A stretch of 57,307 bases of DNA, from positions 1 through 57,307 of the forward strand of contig JAKAJL010000021.1 in assembly GCA_021813805.1 (NCBI GenBank). The letters run 5' to 3'. Under the pieces are notes generated by a model, which worked only from the letters and a program-made list of their open reading frames with translations, was not told where the DNA came from and ran no database searches. A program made the position numbers and the translations under genes. The DNA is from Pseudomonadota bacterium. GTDB lineage: Bacteria; Pseudomonadota; Alphaproteobacteria; Rhizobiales; Beijerinckiaceae. Below, in pieces: positions 19,101 through 26,487 of this stretch; position 1 is the first letter of the stretch; the number at the start of each line of letters is the position of its first letter.

Positions 19101-19640
19101 ATCTTCGACCGCGAGAGCGCGCGCGCCGAAATCCACGAGCAGGCGCGACGCTGGGCGGCCTTGAAACTCGCGGCGCTGCTGGTGGAGGCCGGGCTGGCCC
19201 GCCACCGCGCCGAGCGCAAGGACCCGTTGCTCGCGCGCGCCGGCGCTCTGTTTTCGGCGCTGACGGAAGCGCGCTACGCCGGCGTCGACCAGACTTTTGG
19301 CGAGGACGACGCATTGCGTCTCGTCGCCCGCCGCGCCGACGGCGAAGACCTCGAACTGCGCTCTTTGAGCGAGGGCGCCCGCGACCAGCTTTATCTCGCC
19401 CTGCGGCTCGCCTTTCTGGAGGATTACGCGGCCCGCGCGGAAGCGCCGCCGTTCATCGGCGACGATCTTTTCGCCAGTTTCGACGATCGACGGGTCGCCG
19501 CCGGCTTCCGCGCCCTCGCGGCGGCGAGCGCGACAATTCAACCCATTCTCTTCACCCACCATGCGCATATATTAAGCATTGCGGAGTCCGCGCTGGAGGG
19601 CGGCGTCCAGGTTTTGAGCCTTGACACTGCTGCGCCTTGA
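16170..19640 (+). CDS. YhaN-like SMC/Rad50-type AAA ATPase
   Basis: 1156 residues. An N-terminal ATPase half has Walker A in YGANEAGKSSALTAIGDLFYG (residues about 28-42 for the core). About 200-1030 is a very long Ala/Arg/Glu-rich coiled coil. The C-terminal half has a signature LRSLSEGARDQLYLALRLA and Walker B FIGDDLFASFDDRR. This is the architecture of YhaN and SbcC/Rad50 proteins that bridge DNA ends and gate the nuclease. No CxxC zinc hook is visible in the middle, in line with YhaN rather than Rad50. It overlaps the nuclease gene by four bases, so the two form one complex. Confidence 0.88.
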   Translation: MRLLDLTLDAYGPFDGKRLEFAPDAKVHIVYGANEAGKSSALTAIGDLFYGAPRREKISFLRPRDMRVGATIKGRNGQMLQFFRRRGDRNTLLDATGSPLPDDALAPFLGAATREIFHRAFGLDAQSLRQGGDEMLHAEGEIGASLFAAASGLRGLLDLRKGLEEEADGIFGNRAAERRTFYQALDRFNAARAREKAALVSESQLKTLNESIENLGARIAEIEDAEKEAQAERLRLERLRKAAPVLRRLAALRVEAAAFADLAAISSEAAANFSQKIAARDRARAEAEQARKAREAARAELEAAQPDGDLLAQGENIEDLIRASGAYEKSSADLPRREKALQEARQRLELRAQACGLATLDALRAAAPDAATLLRAEKLAAKGRELAVRKQQPERDLGDEESRLAALGAQQGEALPEAEILREKLRAFGEIERLDAAFTDASRLRDDSARQLAEAQGRLSPRLPDLDLFARSPSPEASAIEQAAQSFDDLSARETALRGKAREAAEKLGLAQSRLHKLELQGPIASLADLRAGRARRDQAWRDLRGLFGATRPDPDQLENRAKIFETLAAKADRIADALLADAAQVAAAEAERETIALHQSEKDRAEAALDELEKDGGRLREDWARAWRACGVAPAAPRDMLAWRARADHLLAAREDLAREKARAEELRLALDEARPGLEVLAGECGLPPLPLRPGALARRIAARIDEIAKTEGAAREARARLADAPERIARLKGQLARLAEEGVLWRNDWREALRQLCLDDDATFDEARERIALFRALPAELADEDEKARRVAAIRADILAFEQRLDALLASCGRDIPARPAEAAAAKLRDRLAGARETAALRARAERALSEAEKVSGEADEALAQAERQVVNLCAEFGAGGEPEFLAARFSAREAAEREIKAQSDNLALVADGLDEAALAQQMEGFDADAAEIRLAGIVRQSEERTGLARKIYAEQSGKKAEWELLQQSAGAEAAIFDRESARAEIHEQARRWAALKLAALLVEAGLARHRAERKDPLLARAGALFSALTEARYAGVDQTFGEDDALRLVARRADGEDLELRSLSEGARDQLYLALRLAFLEDYAARAEAPPFIGDDLFASFDDRRVAAGFRALAAASATIQPILFTHHAHILSIAESALEGGVQVLSLDTAAP

Positions 19641-19722
19641 AACGGCGAATGCATGAATTATCCGCTGGCGCGAATGCTCTTTTGCGCTAGAGTGACAAGC
19701 GTGAGAATTTGGGAACTGCGCC

Positions 19723-20061
19723 ATGATCCAGAATCGCAAAAGCGCCAAGCCTAATCGGCTGGTTCGTCTGATAGTCGCCAATTGGGCGCTCGGCTGGGCG
19801 GTCGGCTTTATCTGCGCTTCCGCCATTCTCCTCTCGGACCTCGCCGGCCTTCGCGACCTGATGATGTCGTCGCAACTCATGCTGCAAGGCCTCGCCCTTC
19901 TCTACGGCGGTTTCGGTTTCACCTTCGGCGGCGTCGTCGCCGCGACCGCGATCATGCTGCTGCCGACCGACGAAGCTTCGTGGGAAGGCGGCGGCGGCGC
20001 GCGGGCGCCGATCCTGCTCCCGGCCTATGCCCTGGCCAAGGTCCGCGCGGCGCGCGCCTGA
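19723..20061 (+). CDS. Small membrane protein, unknown function
   Basis: 112 residues with a GGGAA ribosome site before the ATG. A basic N-terminus is followed by one or two hydrophobic helices at about 20-45 ([14 protein letters not shown]) and 55-80 ([24 protein letters not shown]), then a Gly-rich linker and basic end. Proteins of this pattern are common in Hyphomicrobiales, but I cannot assign a role. It follows the YhaN-like gene by 82 bases and precedes purU by 97. Confidence 0.65.
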   Translation: MIQNRKSAKPNRLVRLIVANWALGWAVGFICASAILLSDLAGLRDLMMSSQLMLQGLALLYGGFGFTFGGVVAATAIMLLPTDEASWEGGGGARAPILLPAYALAKVRAARA

Positions 20062-20158
20062 TTTTCGATGCCGCCGGATCGACATTCGGCGGTTGAGCAG
20101 CTACACAGCGGAAAACCCGTGCGAACAAGTTCGCGGCGGGCCGCTGTGGAAGCGTTTC

Positions 20159-21109
20159 ATGATTGCTCGTTCCCGCGCATCAAAGCCTAAATCCTCCGCG
20201 AGAGCCAAGCCGGGAACATGCGCGGCGGCGCCGCCGCTTCCCTCGCCCGAGGCGCAGATCTATCGGCTGCTGCTGAGTTGTCCCAATCGCCCCGGCATCG
20301 TCGCGCGGGTCGCCGGCCATATTTACGAGGCCGGTTTCAATATCGGCGATTCGCGACAGTTCGACGAACTGGACGCCAACCGCTTTTTCATGCGCATCGA
20401 ATTCAATCCCGTGCGCGCCGACGCCGATGTCGAGGCCTGGCGCGCCAGTTTCGCCGGACTCGCCGGGGAATTCGGCATGGACTGGACGCTTTGCGCGGGC
20501 TGGCGCCGGCCCAAGGTGATGATTCTGGTCTCGAAGTTCGACCATTGCCTGGCCGACCTGCTCTATCGCTGGCGGATTGACGAGCTGCCGATCGATATTG
20601 TCGGCATCATCGCCAATTATCCGCGCGAGACCTATCCCCATCTCGATTTCGGAAAAATCCCGTTCCATTTTCTGCCGGTCACCCGCGAGACCAAGATGGA
20701 GCAGGAGGCGCAGATCTGGGCTTTGGTCCGCGAAACCGGCGCCGAATTGGTGGTGCTCGCCCGCTATATGCAGATTCTCTCCGACGGCCTCGCCGCCAAG
20801 CTCGCTGGGCGCTGCATCAACATCCACCATTCCTTCCTGCCGGGCTTCAAGGGCGCGAAGCCCTATCATCAGGCCCATGCGCGCGGGGTGAAGGTCATCG
20901 GCGCCACCGCCCATTACGTGACCTCCGACCTCGACGAGGGGCCGATCATCGAGCAGGACGTGGAGCGAATCTCCCACCACCACACGCCCGACGACCTGAT
21001 CCGCAAGGGCCGCGACATCGAGCGCCGGGTGCTGGCCCGCGCCGTGCGCTACCACATCGAGAGCCGGGTGCTGATCAACGGCCGCAAGACGATCGTGTTT
21101 ACGGAATAG
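20159..21109 (+). CDS. purU: Formyltetrahydrofolate deformylase PurU
   Basis: 316 residues from the ATG at 20159 with a GGAAG ribosome site; about 30 residues longer than usual because of a basic, Pro/Ala-rich leader. An ACT domain ([20 protein letters not shown]) covers about 35-115 and a formyl-transferase-type catalytic domain the rest, with the active-site region [35 protein letters not shown]. It hydrolyses 10-formyl-THF to formate and THF, which balances one-carbon pools and supplies formate for purine synthesis. Methylotrophic alphaproteobacteria use it in formate/THF cycling; whether that applies here is inference. Confidence 0.94.
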   Translation: MIARSRASKPKSSARAKPGTCAAAPPLPSPEAQIYRLLLSCPNRPGIVARVAGHIYEAGFNIGDSRQFDELDANRFFMRIEFNPVRADADVEAWRASFAGLAGEFGMDWTLCAGWRRPKVMILVSKFDHCLADLLYRWRIDELPIDIVGIIANYPRETYPHLDFGKIPFHFLPVTRETKMEQEAQIWALVRETGAELVVLARYMQILSDGLAAKLAGRCINIHHSFLPGFKGAKPYHQAHARGVKVIGATAHYVTSDLDEGPIIEQDVERISHHHTPDDLIRKGRDIERRVLARAVRYHIESRVLINGRKTIVFTE

Positions 21110-21199
21110 GCGCGCGAGTTGCGCTCGCGGCAAGGACCGCCGCGCCAAACCGAATGAATTCGGGCGGCGGGGGAGCCGCGTGAATTGCCGGACATTGAA

Positions 21200-21276
21200 T
21201 GGTACCGCCACCCCGGCTCGAACGGGGGACCTCTAGATCCACAATCTAGCGCTCTAACCAACTGAGCTATGGCGGC
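21200..21276 (-). tRNA. tRNA-His (GTG), with encoded CCA
   Basis: A full cloverleaf reads on the minus strand: acceptor GCCGCCA, D arm GCTC/GAGC, anticodon stem CTAGA with loop TTGTGGA (anticodon GTG), T arm CCCCG-TTCGAGC-CGGGG, acceptor TGGCGGT, then ACCA. The discriminator base is A73, base pair 1-72 is G-U, and the base before position 1 is A, so the extra G-1 found in almost all histidine tRNAs is not encoded. This matches the divergent tRNA-His known from one group of alphaproteobacteria. Confidence 0.95.
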
Positions 21277-21403
21277 TGAAATTTCGGCGGAACCTATAGC
21301 GCCGCGCGCGCGAACGCAAGAGCGGCGCGCGCGCAAATTTACGACCTCTCGCCGTTCACGCCGGAAAGCCAGGCGGCGAGGCGACAAACCTCGCCTTTCC
21401 CGC

Positions 21404-21910
21404 TCAACGCGATTTGAACGTCTTGTCGATCTGCTCCATCAGCGGCGCGGCGGCTTCAGCGGCGACCTGCTGGGCGAGCGCGGCAAGGTCCCTGGCCTGG
21501 GCGGTCAAGGTCTCATATTGCTTGCGCATATGTTCGCTCTGCAGCGCGATGGCGTCGCTGACGCTGCGGACCTTGGCCAAAGCCTGGACATATTCGGCCG
21601 AGGCGGCGGCGTTGGCCTGATAGGCCTCCATCGCCTTGCTCGAAAAGGCCTGAAGGCTTTTGCTCGCGGCGGAGAAGAAGGGACTTTCCAAGGCCGCTGC
21701 CGCGAGGCTGGCGGTTGCTTGAGCGGCGGCCGACTTCGCCGGCGCCTCGGCCTTCGCGGCGGGGGCCTCGACGGACTTGACGGACGGAGCCTCGGCAGGT
21801 TCGGCCGGCGCGGCGGCGGCCGCCGGAGCCGTCGTCATGACCGGGGTCTCGGCGACAGGCGCCGCCGGGGCGGCCGACGGCGCTTTGGTCTTGCGTGGTC
21901 CGCTGGCCAT
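21404..21910 (-). CDS. Phasin-family protein with Ala/Pro-rich N-terminus
   Basis: 168 residues starting MASGPRKTKAPS at the ATG 21910, whose A is shared with the TAA of the upstream phasin (TAATG overlap). Residues 10-75 are a low-complexity Ala/Pro/Glu/Lys region; 80-168 are an amphipathic helical phasin domain (QAFSSKAMEAYQANAAA and ALQSEHMRKQYETLTAQARD). Phasins coat polyhydroxyalkanoate granules. The linker resembles the Ala/Lys-rich tails of phasins that also contact DNA or other granule proteins, but this is inference. It is co-expressed with the gene upstream. Confidence 0.8.
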   Translation of the reverse strand: MASGPRKTKAPSAAPAAPVAETPVMTTAPAAAAAPAEPAEAPSVKSVEAPAAKAEAPAKSAAAQATASLAAAALESPFFSAASKSLQAFSSKAMEAYQANAAASAEYVQALAKVRSVSDAIALQSEHMRKQYETLTAQARDLAALAQQVAAEAAAPLMEQIDKTFKSR

Positions 21911-22281
21911 TATTTCGATCCCGTCGTTTGGGTGACGACCTTTTTCACGGCTTCGCCGAGCGTCTTGGCCTGCTCCTGCACCGCCGAGACCTGGTTCTTC
22001 AGATATTCGGACTGGATGGCGAGAATTTCCTTCGGATCCTTGGCCTGAACCATCTTTTCGGCAAGGTCGAAGGCGGCCTTCACATTGGCTTCGGCGAAGC
22101 CGATGGCCTTGGAGCTGACTTCTTTGGCGCTGGCGGCCATCGTTTCCGCGGCGGCCTCGGACTGGGCGGTGGCCTTCTGCGCGGCGGCGACGAAGCTCTC
22201 GAACGCCTTGCGGGCCTGATCGACCGTCTTTTCCGCGAATTCGCGAACTTCGGAGGGAATTTCGAGATTGAGATTGTTCAT
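21910..22281 (-). CDS. Phasin, PHA granule-associated protein
   Basis: 123 residues. The sequence is an almost continuous amphipathic helix, with phasin features such as AEKTVDQARKAFESFVAAAQ and EILAIQSEYLKNQVSAVQEQ. It binds the surface of polyhydroxybutyrate granules in the known families. Start at the ATG 22281 with a GAGGACC ribosome-like site. Forms a two-gene operon with the following phasin-like gene. Candidate PhaR-type sites lie upstream at 22369-22403. Confidence 0.9.
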   Translation of the reverse strand: MNNLNLEIPSEVREFAEKTVDQARKAFESFVAAAQKATAQSEAAAETMAASAKEVSSKAIGFAEANVKAAFDLAEKMVQAKDPKEILAIQSEYLKNQVSAVQEQAKTLGEAVKKVVTQTTGSK

Positions 22282-22368
22282 GGTTGGTCCTCGCTTGTGC
22301 GGCCGGGCCTGAAAATCCCCCTCGCCGCTCGTGATCCGGCATTCCGCCTCGTCTTATACCGAGGATTT

Positions 22369-22403
22369 TGCTGCATCGCAATGTTTATTGTGCGCTGCAA
22401 CAT
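22369..22403 (-). promoter_or_regulatory. Candidate PhaR (AniA) operator upstream of the phasin operon
   Basis: Two GC-flanked TGC motifs face each other: TTGCTGCATCGCAA at 22369-22382 and GCGCTGCAAC at 22392-22401. They approach the CTGC-N3/4-GCAG pattern known for the PHA-responsive repressor PhaR in Paracoccus and rhizobia. The pair lies about 90-120 bases before the phasin start. No phaR gene is in the window. Confidence 0.4.
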
Positions 22404-22433
22404 CGCTTTTTTAACCCGGGTGGACGAGTTCGA

Positions 22434-22448
22434 TTAATCATAAGTTAA
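22434..22448. promoter_or_regulatory. Exact CtrA box TTAA-N7-TTAA before the sensor kinase
   Basis: TTAA at 22434-22437 and 22445-22448, separated by seven bases, matches the full consensus of the alphaproteobacterial cell-cycle regulator CtrA. It lies in the divergent region, 142 bases before the kinase ATG and about 150 before the phasin start. A second site with one mismatch is at 22500-22514. Confidence 0.7.
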
Positions 22449-22499
22449 TGGCGCGTGGCATGAAATGCATCAAAGATGGATTCGCGGGGGCGAACGTGG

Positions 22500-22514
22500 T
22501 TTAGTTTTGGTTAA
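22500..22514. promoter_or_regulatory. Near-consensus CtrA box before the sensor kinase
   Basis: TTTA-N7-TTAA, one mismatch from the consensus, 76 bases before the kinase ATG at 22590. The distance matches that of the exact boxes at the two barrel genes, so this could be the functional site for the kinase, with 22434-22448 as an auxiliary site. Confidence 0.5.
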
Positions 22515-22589
22515 GCGCGTCGCCCCGCCGCGCCGAATCACGGACGCGGGGAAGGCGCATTGCGGAGCCGACGAGGATGGCCGGGAGTC

Positions 22590-25295
22590 ATGGCTGACGA
22601 AAACGCCATAGGACGCGACGGCGGCGCCCGCGCGGATGTTGCGGCGGCCTTGGCCGAGCCGGCCGTCGCCTCGCTCGCGCGCGCCGGCGCGCCTGTCATC
22701 GTCGCCGAAGGCGCGCCGCCGCGCGTGATTCACGCCAGCGCCGCGGCCCTCGCCTTGTTCGGCGCCGGGGACGCCGCCGGCCTAACCGATCCGCTGTTCG
22801 CCGCCGATTCGCCCGGCTCCCGCCGCCTTGCCGAACTGGCGTCCAACATCCGTCCCGGCGCCGCGGCCCGTCTCGAACGCCTTTCCCTCGACGGCGCCTC
22901 GCGCGGCGCGGTCACCTTCCTGTGCCGCCGCACCACGGGCGGCAATCCCCTGTTCGTTCTCGCCGGCCTCGGCCTGCGCGCCGCGCCAGGCGCGGCGCGC
23001 CCCGCGCCGACGCCGGCCGCGTCCGCCCCGGCGGCTGCGAACCTTCGTCCCGCCGGGCTTGAGACTATGCGCGTCCAATTTGCGGAACGGTTCGCCAATC
23101 GCGCCCCGGCGCGGTTTCTGTGGCGCGCCGACGCGCGAAATGTGGTGGTCGCGCTCACGCCGCCGCTGGCGGAAATCGTCGGAACGGGATGCTCCGACCT
23201 GGTCGGTCGCGATTTTCTGGACTCGGCCCGCATTCTCGGGCTCGACCCGCGGGGTGAACTTGCCGCGGCCTTGCGCGGGCGCGTCACGTTCAGCCGAATC
23301 GATGTGGACTGGCCGATCGAACAGGCTGGCGCCGTGGCGCCGACGACCCTCGGCGGGCTGCCCGTTTTCGACCGTCGCGGCGCTTTCGACGGTTGGCGCG
23401 GATTTGGCGTGATCCATCTCGACCGTTTGCGCGAGGGGCCTCTGGTCTGCGGGCCTTTTCAGCCCGCGACCGCGGCCCCAACCGGGCAGGCGACGGACGA
23501 ACTCCCGGAACATGCGCCACCGGCGGCGTCATCCCATGATTTTTCCGGCGTCGTCGTTCCTTTGCGCCCGCACGCCGGCCCGCGTCCGGAGTCCGTCGCG
23601 GGGCCGCGCGACGAGGGCGAGGACGATTCCGCCCTGATCGCGCTCGCGCCGCACGAGCGTTCGGCCTTTCGTGAGATCGCGCGGGCGCTCGGCGCGCGCG
23701 GAGCGAAGGGCGGCGCTTCGGAGGGCGACGGCCGGCGCGGCCATCCCGCCGCGCCGGCCTCCGTTCCACCCACGCCCACGTCCATCACGGCCGTGAGCGG
23801 CTTTGCCGACACGGGGGGCGAGAACGCGGCCCCTGCCGAAGCCGCGCCTCTGGGCCTGATCGTCACGCGCGGCGACGAAATGCTTTACGCCAACAGGCTG
23901 GCGCTCGACTGGCTGGGCTATGCCGACAGCGCAGCTTTCGCGGGGGCCGGCGGGTCCCGCGCCGCCTTCGGCCCGCCGGCGGAAGACCTCGCGCCCGGTC
24001 GGAAGAAGATCCTTCAGGCGCATGAAGCAGGCGGCGGGACTTTCCTTGCCGAAGTTCATCGCGCCCAGCTCGATTGGAACGGCGCCCCGGCCGAACTCAT
24101 CACCATGTCGCGGCCCGCCGCTCCGTCGCCGGACCAGCGCGTCGCCGAGCTGGAGGCGAGCCTGCGCCAGCGCGAAGCGGAAAGCGAGCAATGGCGGTCC
24201 ATGCTCGACGCCGCCGCCGACGGCGTCGTGGTGCTCAATGCGGACGGCGTCATCCTCGGCCTGGACCGCAAGGCGGAAGCCTTGTTCGATTACGACCGCA
24301 ACAAGGTCGCGGGGGAGAACCTCACCCTTCTGTTCGCGCGCGAATCACAGGTTTCGGCGCTCGACTATTTTACTCGCGCCAAGGCGGGCGTCGAAAGGCT
24401 CGGACGCGAGGCGCTCGGGCGCGCGCGCCAAGGCGCGATGCTTCCCCTCCATCTCTCCATCGGCCGCCTGGGGAAGCCTTCGGACGGAAAATATTGCCTG
24501 ATTCTGCGCCATCTCAGGGATTGGAAGCTGACCGAACGCGCGATGGACGAGGCGCGCGAGAGGGCGGAGCGCGACAGTCAGGCGAAATCCGAATTCCTGG
24601 CCAAGGTCAGCCATGAAATTCGCACCCCGCTGAACGCCATTCTCGGATTCGCCGAAGTCATCATGGACGAACGGTTCGGCCCGGTCGGCAACGAGCGCTA
24701 CAAGGATTACCTGCGCGACATTCATGCCTCGGGCGCGCATGTGCTGAGCCTGGTCAACGACCTGCTCGACCTTTCCAAGATCGAGGCTGGCAAGCTGGAG
24801 CTGAACGTCACGGCGGTGGACGCCAATCGCGTCGTGTCGGAATGCGTGTCGCTGATGCAGCCCCAGGCCAATCGCGAAAAGGTCATCACCCGGCTGGCTC
24901 TCGCGGCGAATCTGCCGCCCGTCCATGCCGACGAGCGGTCGCTCCGCCAGATCGTGCTCAATCTGCTGGCCAATGCTGTGCGCTACAACGAGCCGGGCGG
25001 ACAGGTGATCGTCTCGACCGCGCTGAGCGATTCGGGCCATGCGGCGCTGCGAATCAAGGACACCGGCGTAGGCATGAGCGAAAGCGAATTGCGCACGGCG
25101 CTCGAACCGTTCCGCCAGGTCGCGCCGGCGCGCGGGGGAACCGGGCTCGGCCTGCCGCTGACCAAGGCGCTGGCTGAGGCCAATGGCGCCGGCTTTTCGA
25201 TCAGGAGCCGCAAGAACGAAGGCACCCTGGTCGAAATCGTCCTGCCGCTCGCGCCTGGCGCGGCCGAGGCGGCCGCCGCCGGCGGACCGCGATGA
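22590..25295 (+). CDS. PAS-domain sensor histidine kinase of the PleC/DivJ/PdhS type
   Basis: 901 residues from the ATG at 22590, preceded by GGGAG; an in-frame TTG start at 22560 is the alternative. No clear membrane helices, so probably soluble. A degenerate PAS-like N-terminal part is followed by long Ala/Pro-rich linkers (about 130-160 and 300-410), a further PAS region near 420-510, a clear PAS at about 535-650 (AAADGVVVLNADGVILGLDR), HisKA with phospho-acceptor His675 in AKVSHEIRTPLNAILGFAEV, and an ATPase domain ending GGTGLGLPLTKALAEANG. The stretch ERFGPVGNERYKDYLRDIHA followed by SGAHVLSLVNDLLDLSKIEA is characteristic of kinases that act on DivK and so control CtrA. CtrA boxes lie in its own upstream region. 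Confidence 0.85.
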   Translation: MADENAIGRDGGARADVAAALAEPAVASLARAGAPVIVAEGAPPRVIHASAAALALFGAGDAAGLTDPLFAADSPGSRRLAELASNIRPGAAARLERLSLDGASRGAVTFLCRRTTGGNPLFVLAGLGLRAAPGAARPAPTPAASAPAAANLRPAGLETMRVQFAERFANRAPARFLWRADARNVVVALTPPLAEIVGTGCSDLVGRDFLDSARILGLDPRGELAAALRGRVTFSRIDVDWPIEQAGAVAPTTLGGLPVFDRRGAFDGWRGFGVIHLDRLREGPLVCGPFQPATAAPTGQATDELPEHAPPAASSHDFSGVVVPLRPHAGPRPESVAGPRDEGEDDSALIALAPHERSAFREIARALGARGAKGGASEGDGRRGHPAAPASVPPTPTSITAVSGFADTGGENAAPAEAAPLGLIVTRGDEMLYANRLALDWLGYADSAAFAGAGGSRAAFGPPAEDLAPGRKKILQAHEAGGGTFLAEVHRAQLDWNGAPAELITMSRPAAPSPDQRVAELEASLRQREAESEQWRSMLDAAADGVVVLNADGVILGLDRKAEALFDYDRNKVAGENLTLLFARESQVSALDYFTRAKAGVERLGREALGRARQGAMLPLHLSIGRLGKPSDGKYCLILRHLRDWKLTERAMDEARERAERDSQAKSEFLAKVSHEIRTPLNAILGFAEVIMDERFGPVGNERYKDYLRDIHASGAHVLSLVNDLLDLSKIEAGKLELNVTAVDANRVVSECVSLMQPQANREKVITRLALAANLPPVHADERSLRQIVLNLLANAVRYNEPGGQVIVSTALSDSGHAALRIKDTGVGMSESELRTALEPFRQVAPARGGTGLGLPLTKALAEANGAGFSIRSRKNEGTLVEIVLPLAPGAAEAAAAGGPR

Positions 25296-25316
25296 GGCGC
25301 GAGAAGCCATAAAGGA

Positions 25317-25338
25317 ATGGCCGCCTCTCGGCGGCCAT
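25317..25338. terminator. Hairpin between convergent genes
   Basis: ATGGCCGCC/GGCGGCCAT, nine pairs with loop TCTC, lies between the kinase stop (25295) and the barrel-gene stop (25386). No strong T run follows on either strand, so it is a possible bidirectional terminator only. Confidence 0.45.
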
Positions 25339-25385
25339 GGAAGCATGGAGTCCGTTCGCCGGACGGCGCGGCGGCGGTTGAAGGA

Positions 25386-26282
25386 TCAAAGGTCGGGCGT
25401 CAGGCGCACGCCCGCGCGCACCACCTGGGCGGAAACGCCCGATCCCATATTTTTGTATTCATAGCCGATGTCGAGCTTGACATGCGGGCCGATGTCGAAG
25501 GCGACGCCCGTCATCAGCGCCCAGGCGAAATTGAGGCGATTGATGAGCGGCCCGTGGTCGTTCGAATAGCCGTAATAGGCGCAGTTAAACGAGCCGGTCA
25601 ACGCGTTGGGGATGGCGCAATTGTAGTTGTGTCCACTCGTGCCGTACAATTGACCGTTCAGGAATCGGAAATCGACATTGGAATTGGCCTGGATGTTGGC
25701 AAGGCCAACGCCGGCGCCGGCATAGGGCGTCATGCCCCACCAGGTCCCGAGATCGAGATAGCCGTTGAGCAGATAGGTTTGCGCCGTGTATGAGGCATAG
25801 GGGGTGGCGGTGCAGGGTGAATACTGCGAAACGCCGGCGCTATTGATCGAGCTCAAGCAGGCCGTGTTCCCCGCGCCCCCGTCCCAGATCGCCGGCATCG
25901 GGCTCGTCCCGTTGAACACGATTATCTGTCCGACGCGCTTGAAAGTAGGATCGACGCCGCCGGTCAGATCGATGCGGAACCAGTTGTTGAACCGGTAGCC
26001 GACGCCGAGGTCGCCGCCGACGCCGGTGAGCCAGTTTGAGCCCGCCGTTGGAAACCCGCCGGCGGCAAGCTGCCCCACCGGTTCGAGAAAATTCGTCGGC
26101 AACTGGAAAAATTCGGTGTTCAGATCGCCGCGCAGATACCAGCCCGTCCCGAGTTCCACCATCGGGCCTGGCTCGTCATCCTGCAAGACGGGCGGCATGT
26201 TCAGGTCGGCCGCACGAGCGGCCACTCCGCTCGCCGACCAGGCAATAAGCGCGGCGGCGCCCGCCAGATTCGTTATACGCAT
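25386..26282 (-). CDS. Outer-membrane beta-barrel protein (Omp25/Omp31-like)
   Basis: 298 residues from the ATG at 26282. A signal peptide ends near VAARAADLN. The mature part is Gly/aromatic-rich with alternating strands: [69 protein letters not shown], and a final strand [12 protein letters not shown] ending in Leu rather than the more usual Phe/Tyr. Four cysteines in two pairs lie in predicted loops and could form disulphides. It is clearly paralogous to the next gene upstream (26488-27351). An exact CtrA box lies 68 bases before the ATG. Confidence 0.85.
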
Positions 26283-26349
26283 CTTCACCCTCTTCGCCTG
26301 TCTGGGCGCGCCGACGCGCCGATCGTGCAAAGAGTGTGAAGGAAGATGG

Positions 26350-26364
26350 TTAAACGTGACTTAA
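26350..26364 (-). promoter_or_regulatory. Exact CtrA box before the barrel gene at 25386-26282
   Basis: TTAA (26350-26353), seven bases, TTAA (26361-26364). On the minus strand it reads GGTTAAGTCACGTTTAACC, an imperfect palindrome. The distance to the ATG at 26282 is 68 bases, almost the same as at the paralogous upstream gene. Confidence 0.7.
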
Positions 26365-26425
26365 CCTTAATGAGTTGGGCAAAAAAATATGTCTTTACTT
26401 TCAGCCGCGCCGACGGCGCGAGATC

Positions 26426-26458
26426 AAAAAAAGGGCGAAAGCCTTGCGCTTTCGCCCT
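26426..26458 (-). terminator. Rho-independent terminator of the barrel gene at 26488-27351
   Basis: AGGGCGAAAG/CTTTCGCCCT forms a ten-pair stem (26432-26441 with 26449-26458) and a seven-base loop. On the minus strand it is followed by TTTTTT (26431-26426). It begins 30 bases past the stop of the upstream barrel gene, so the two paralogues are separate transcripts. Confidence 0.9.
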
Positions 26459-26487
26459 GAGAGCTGGCCCGCCGCAGGTGAATCGGC

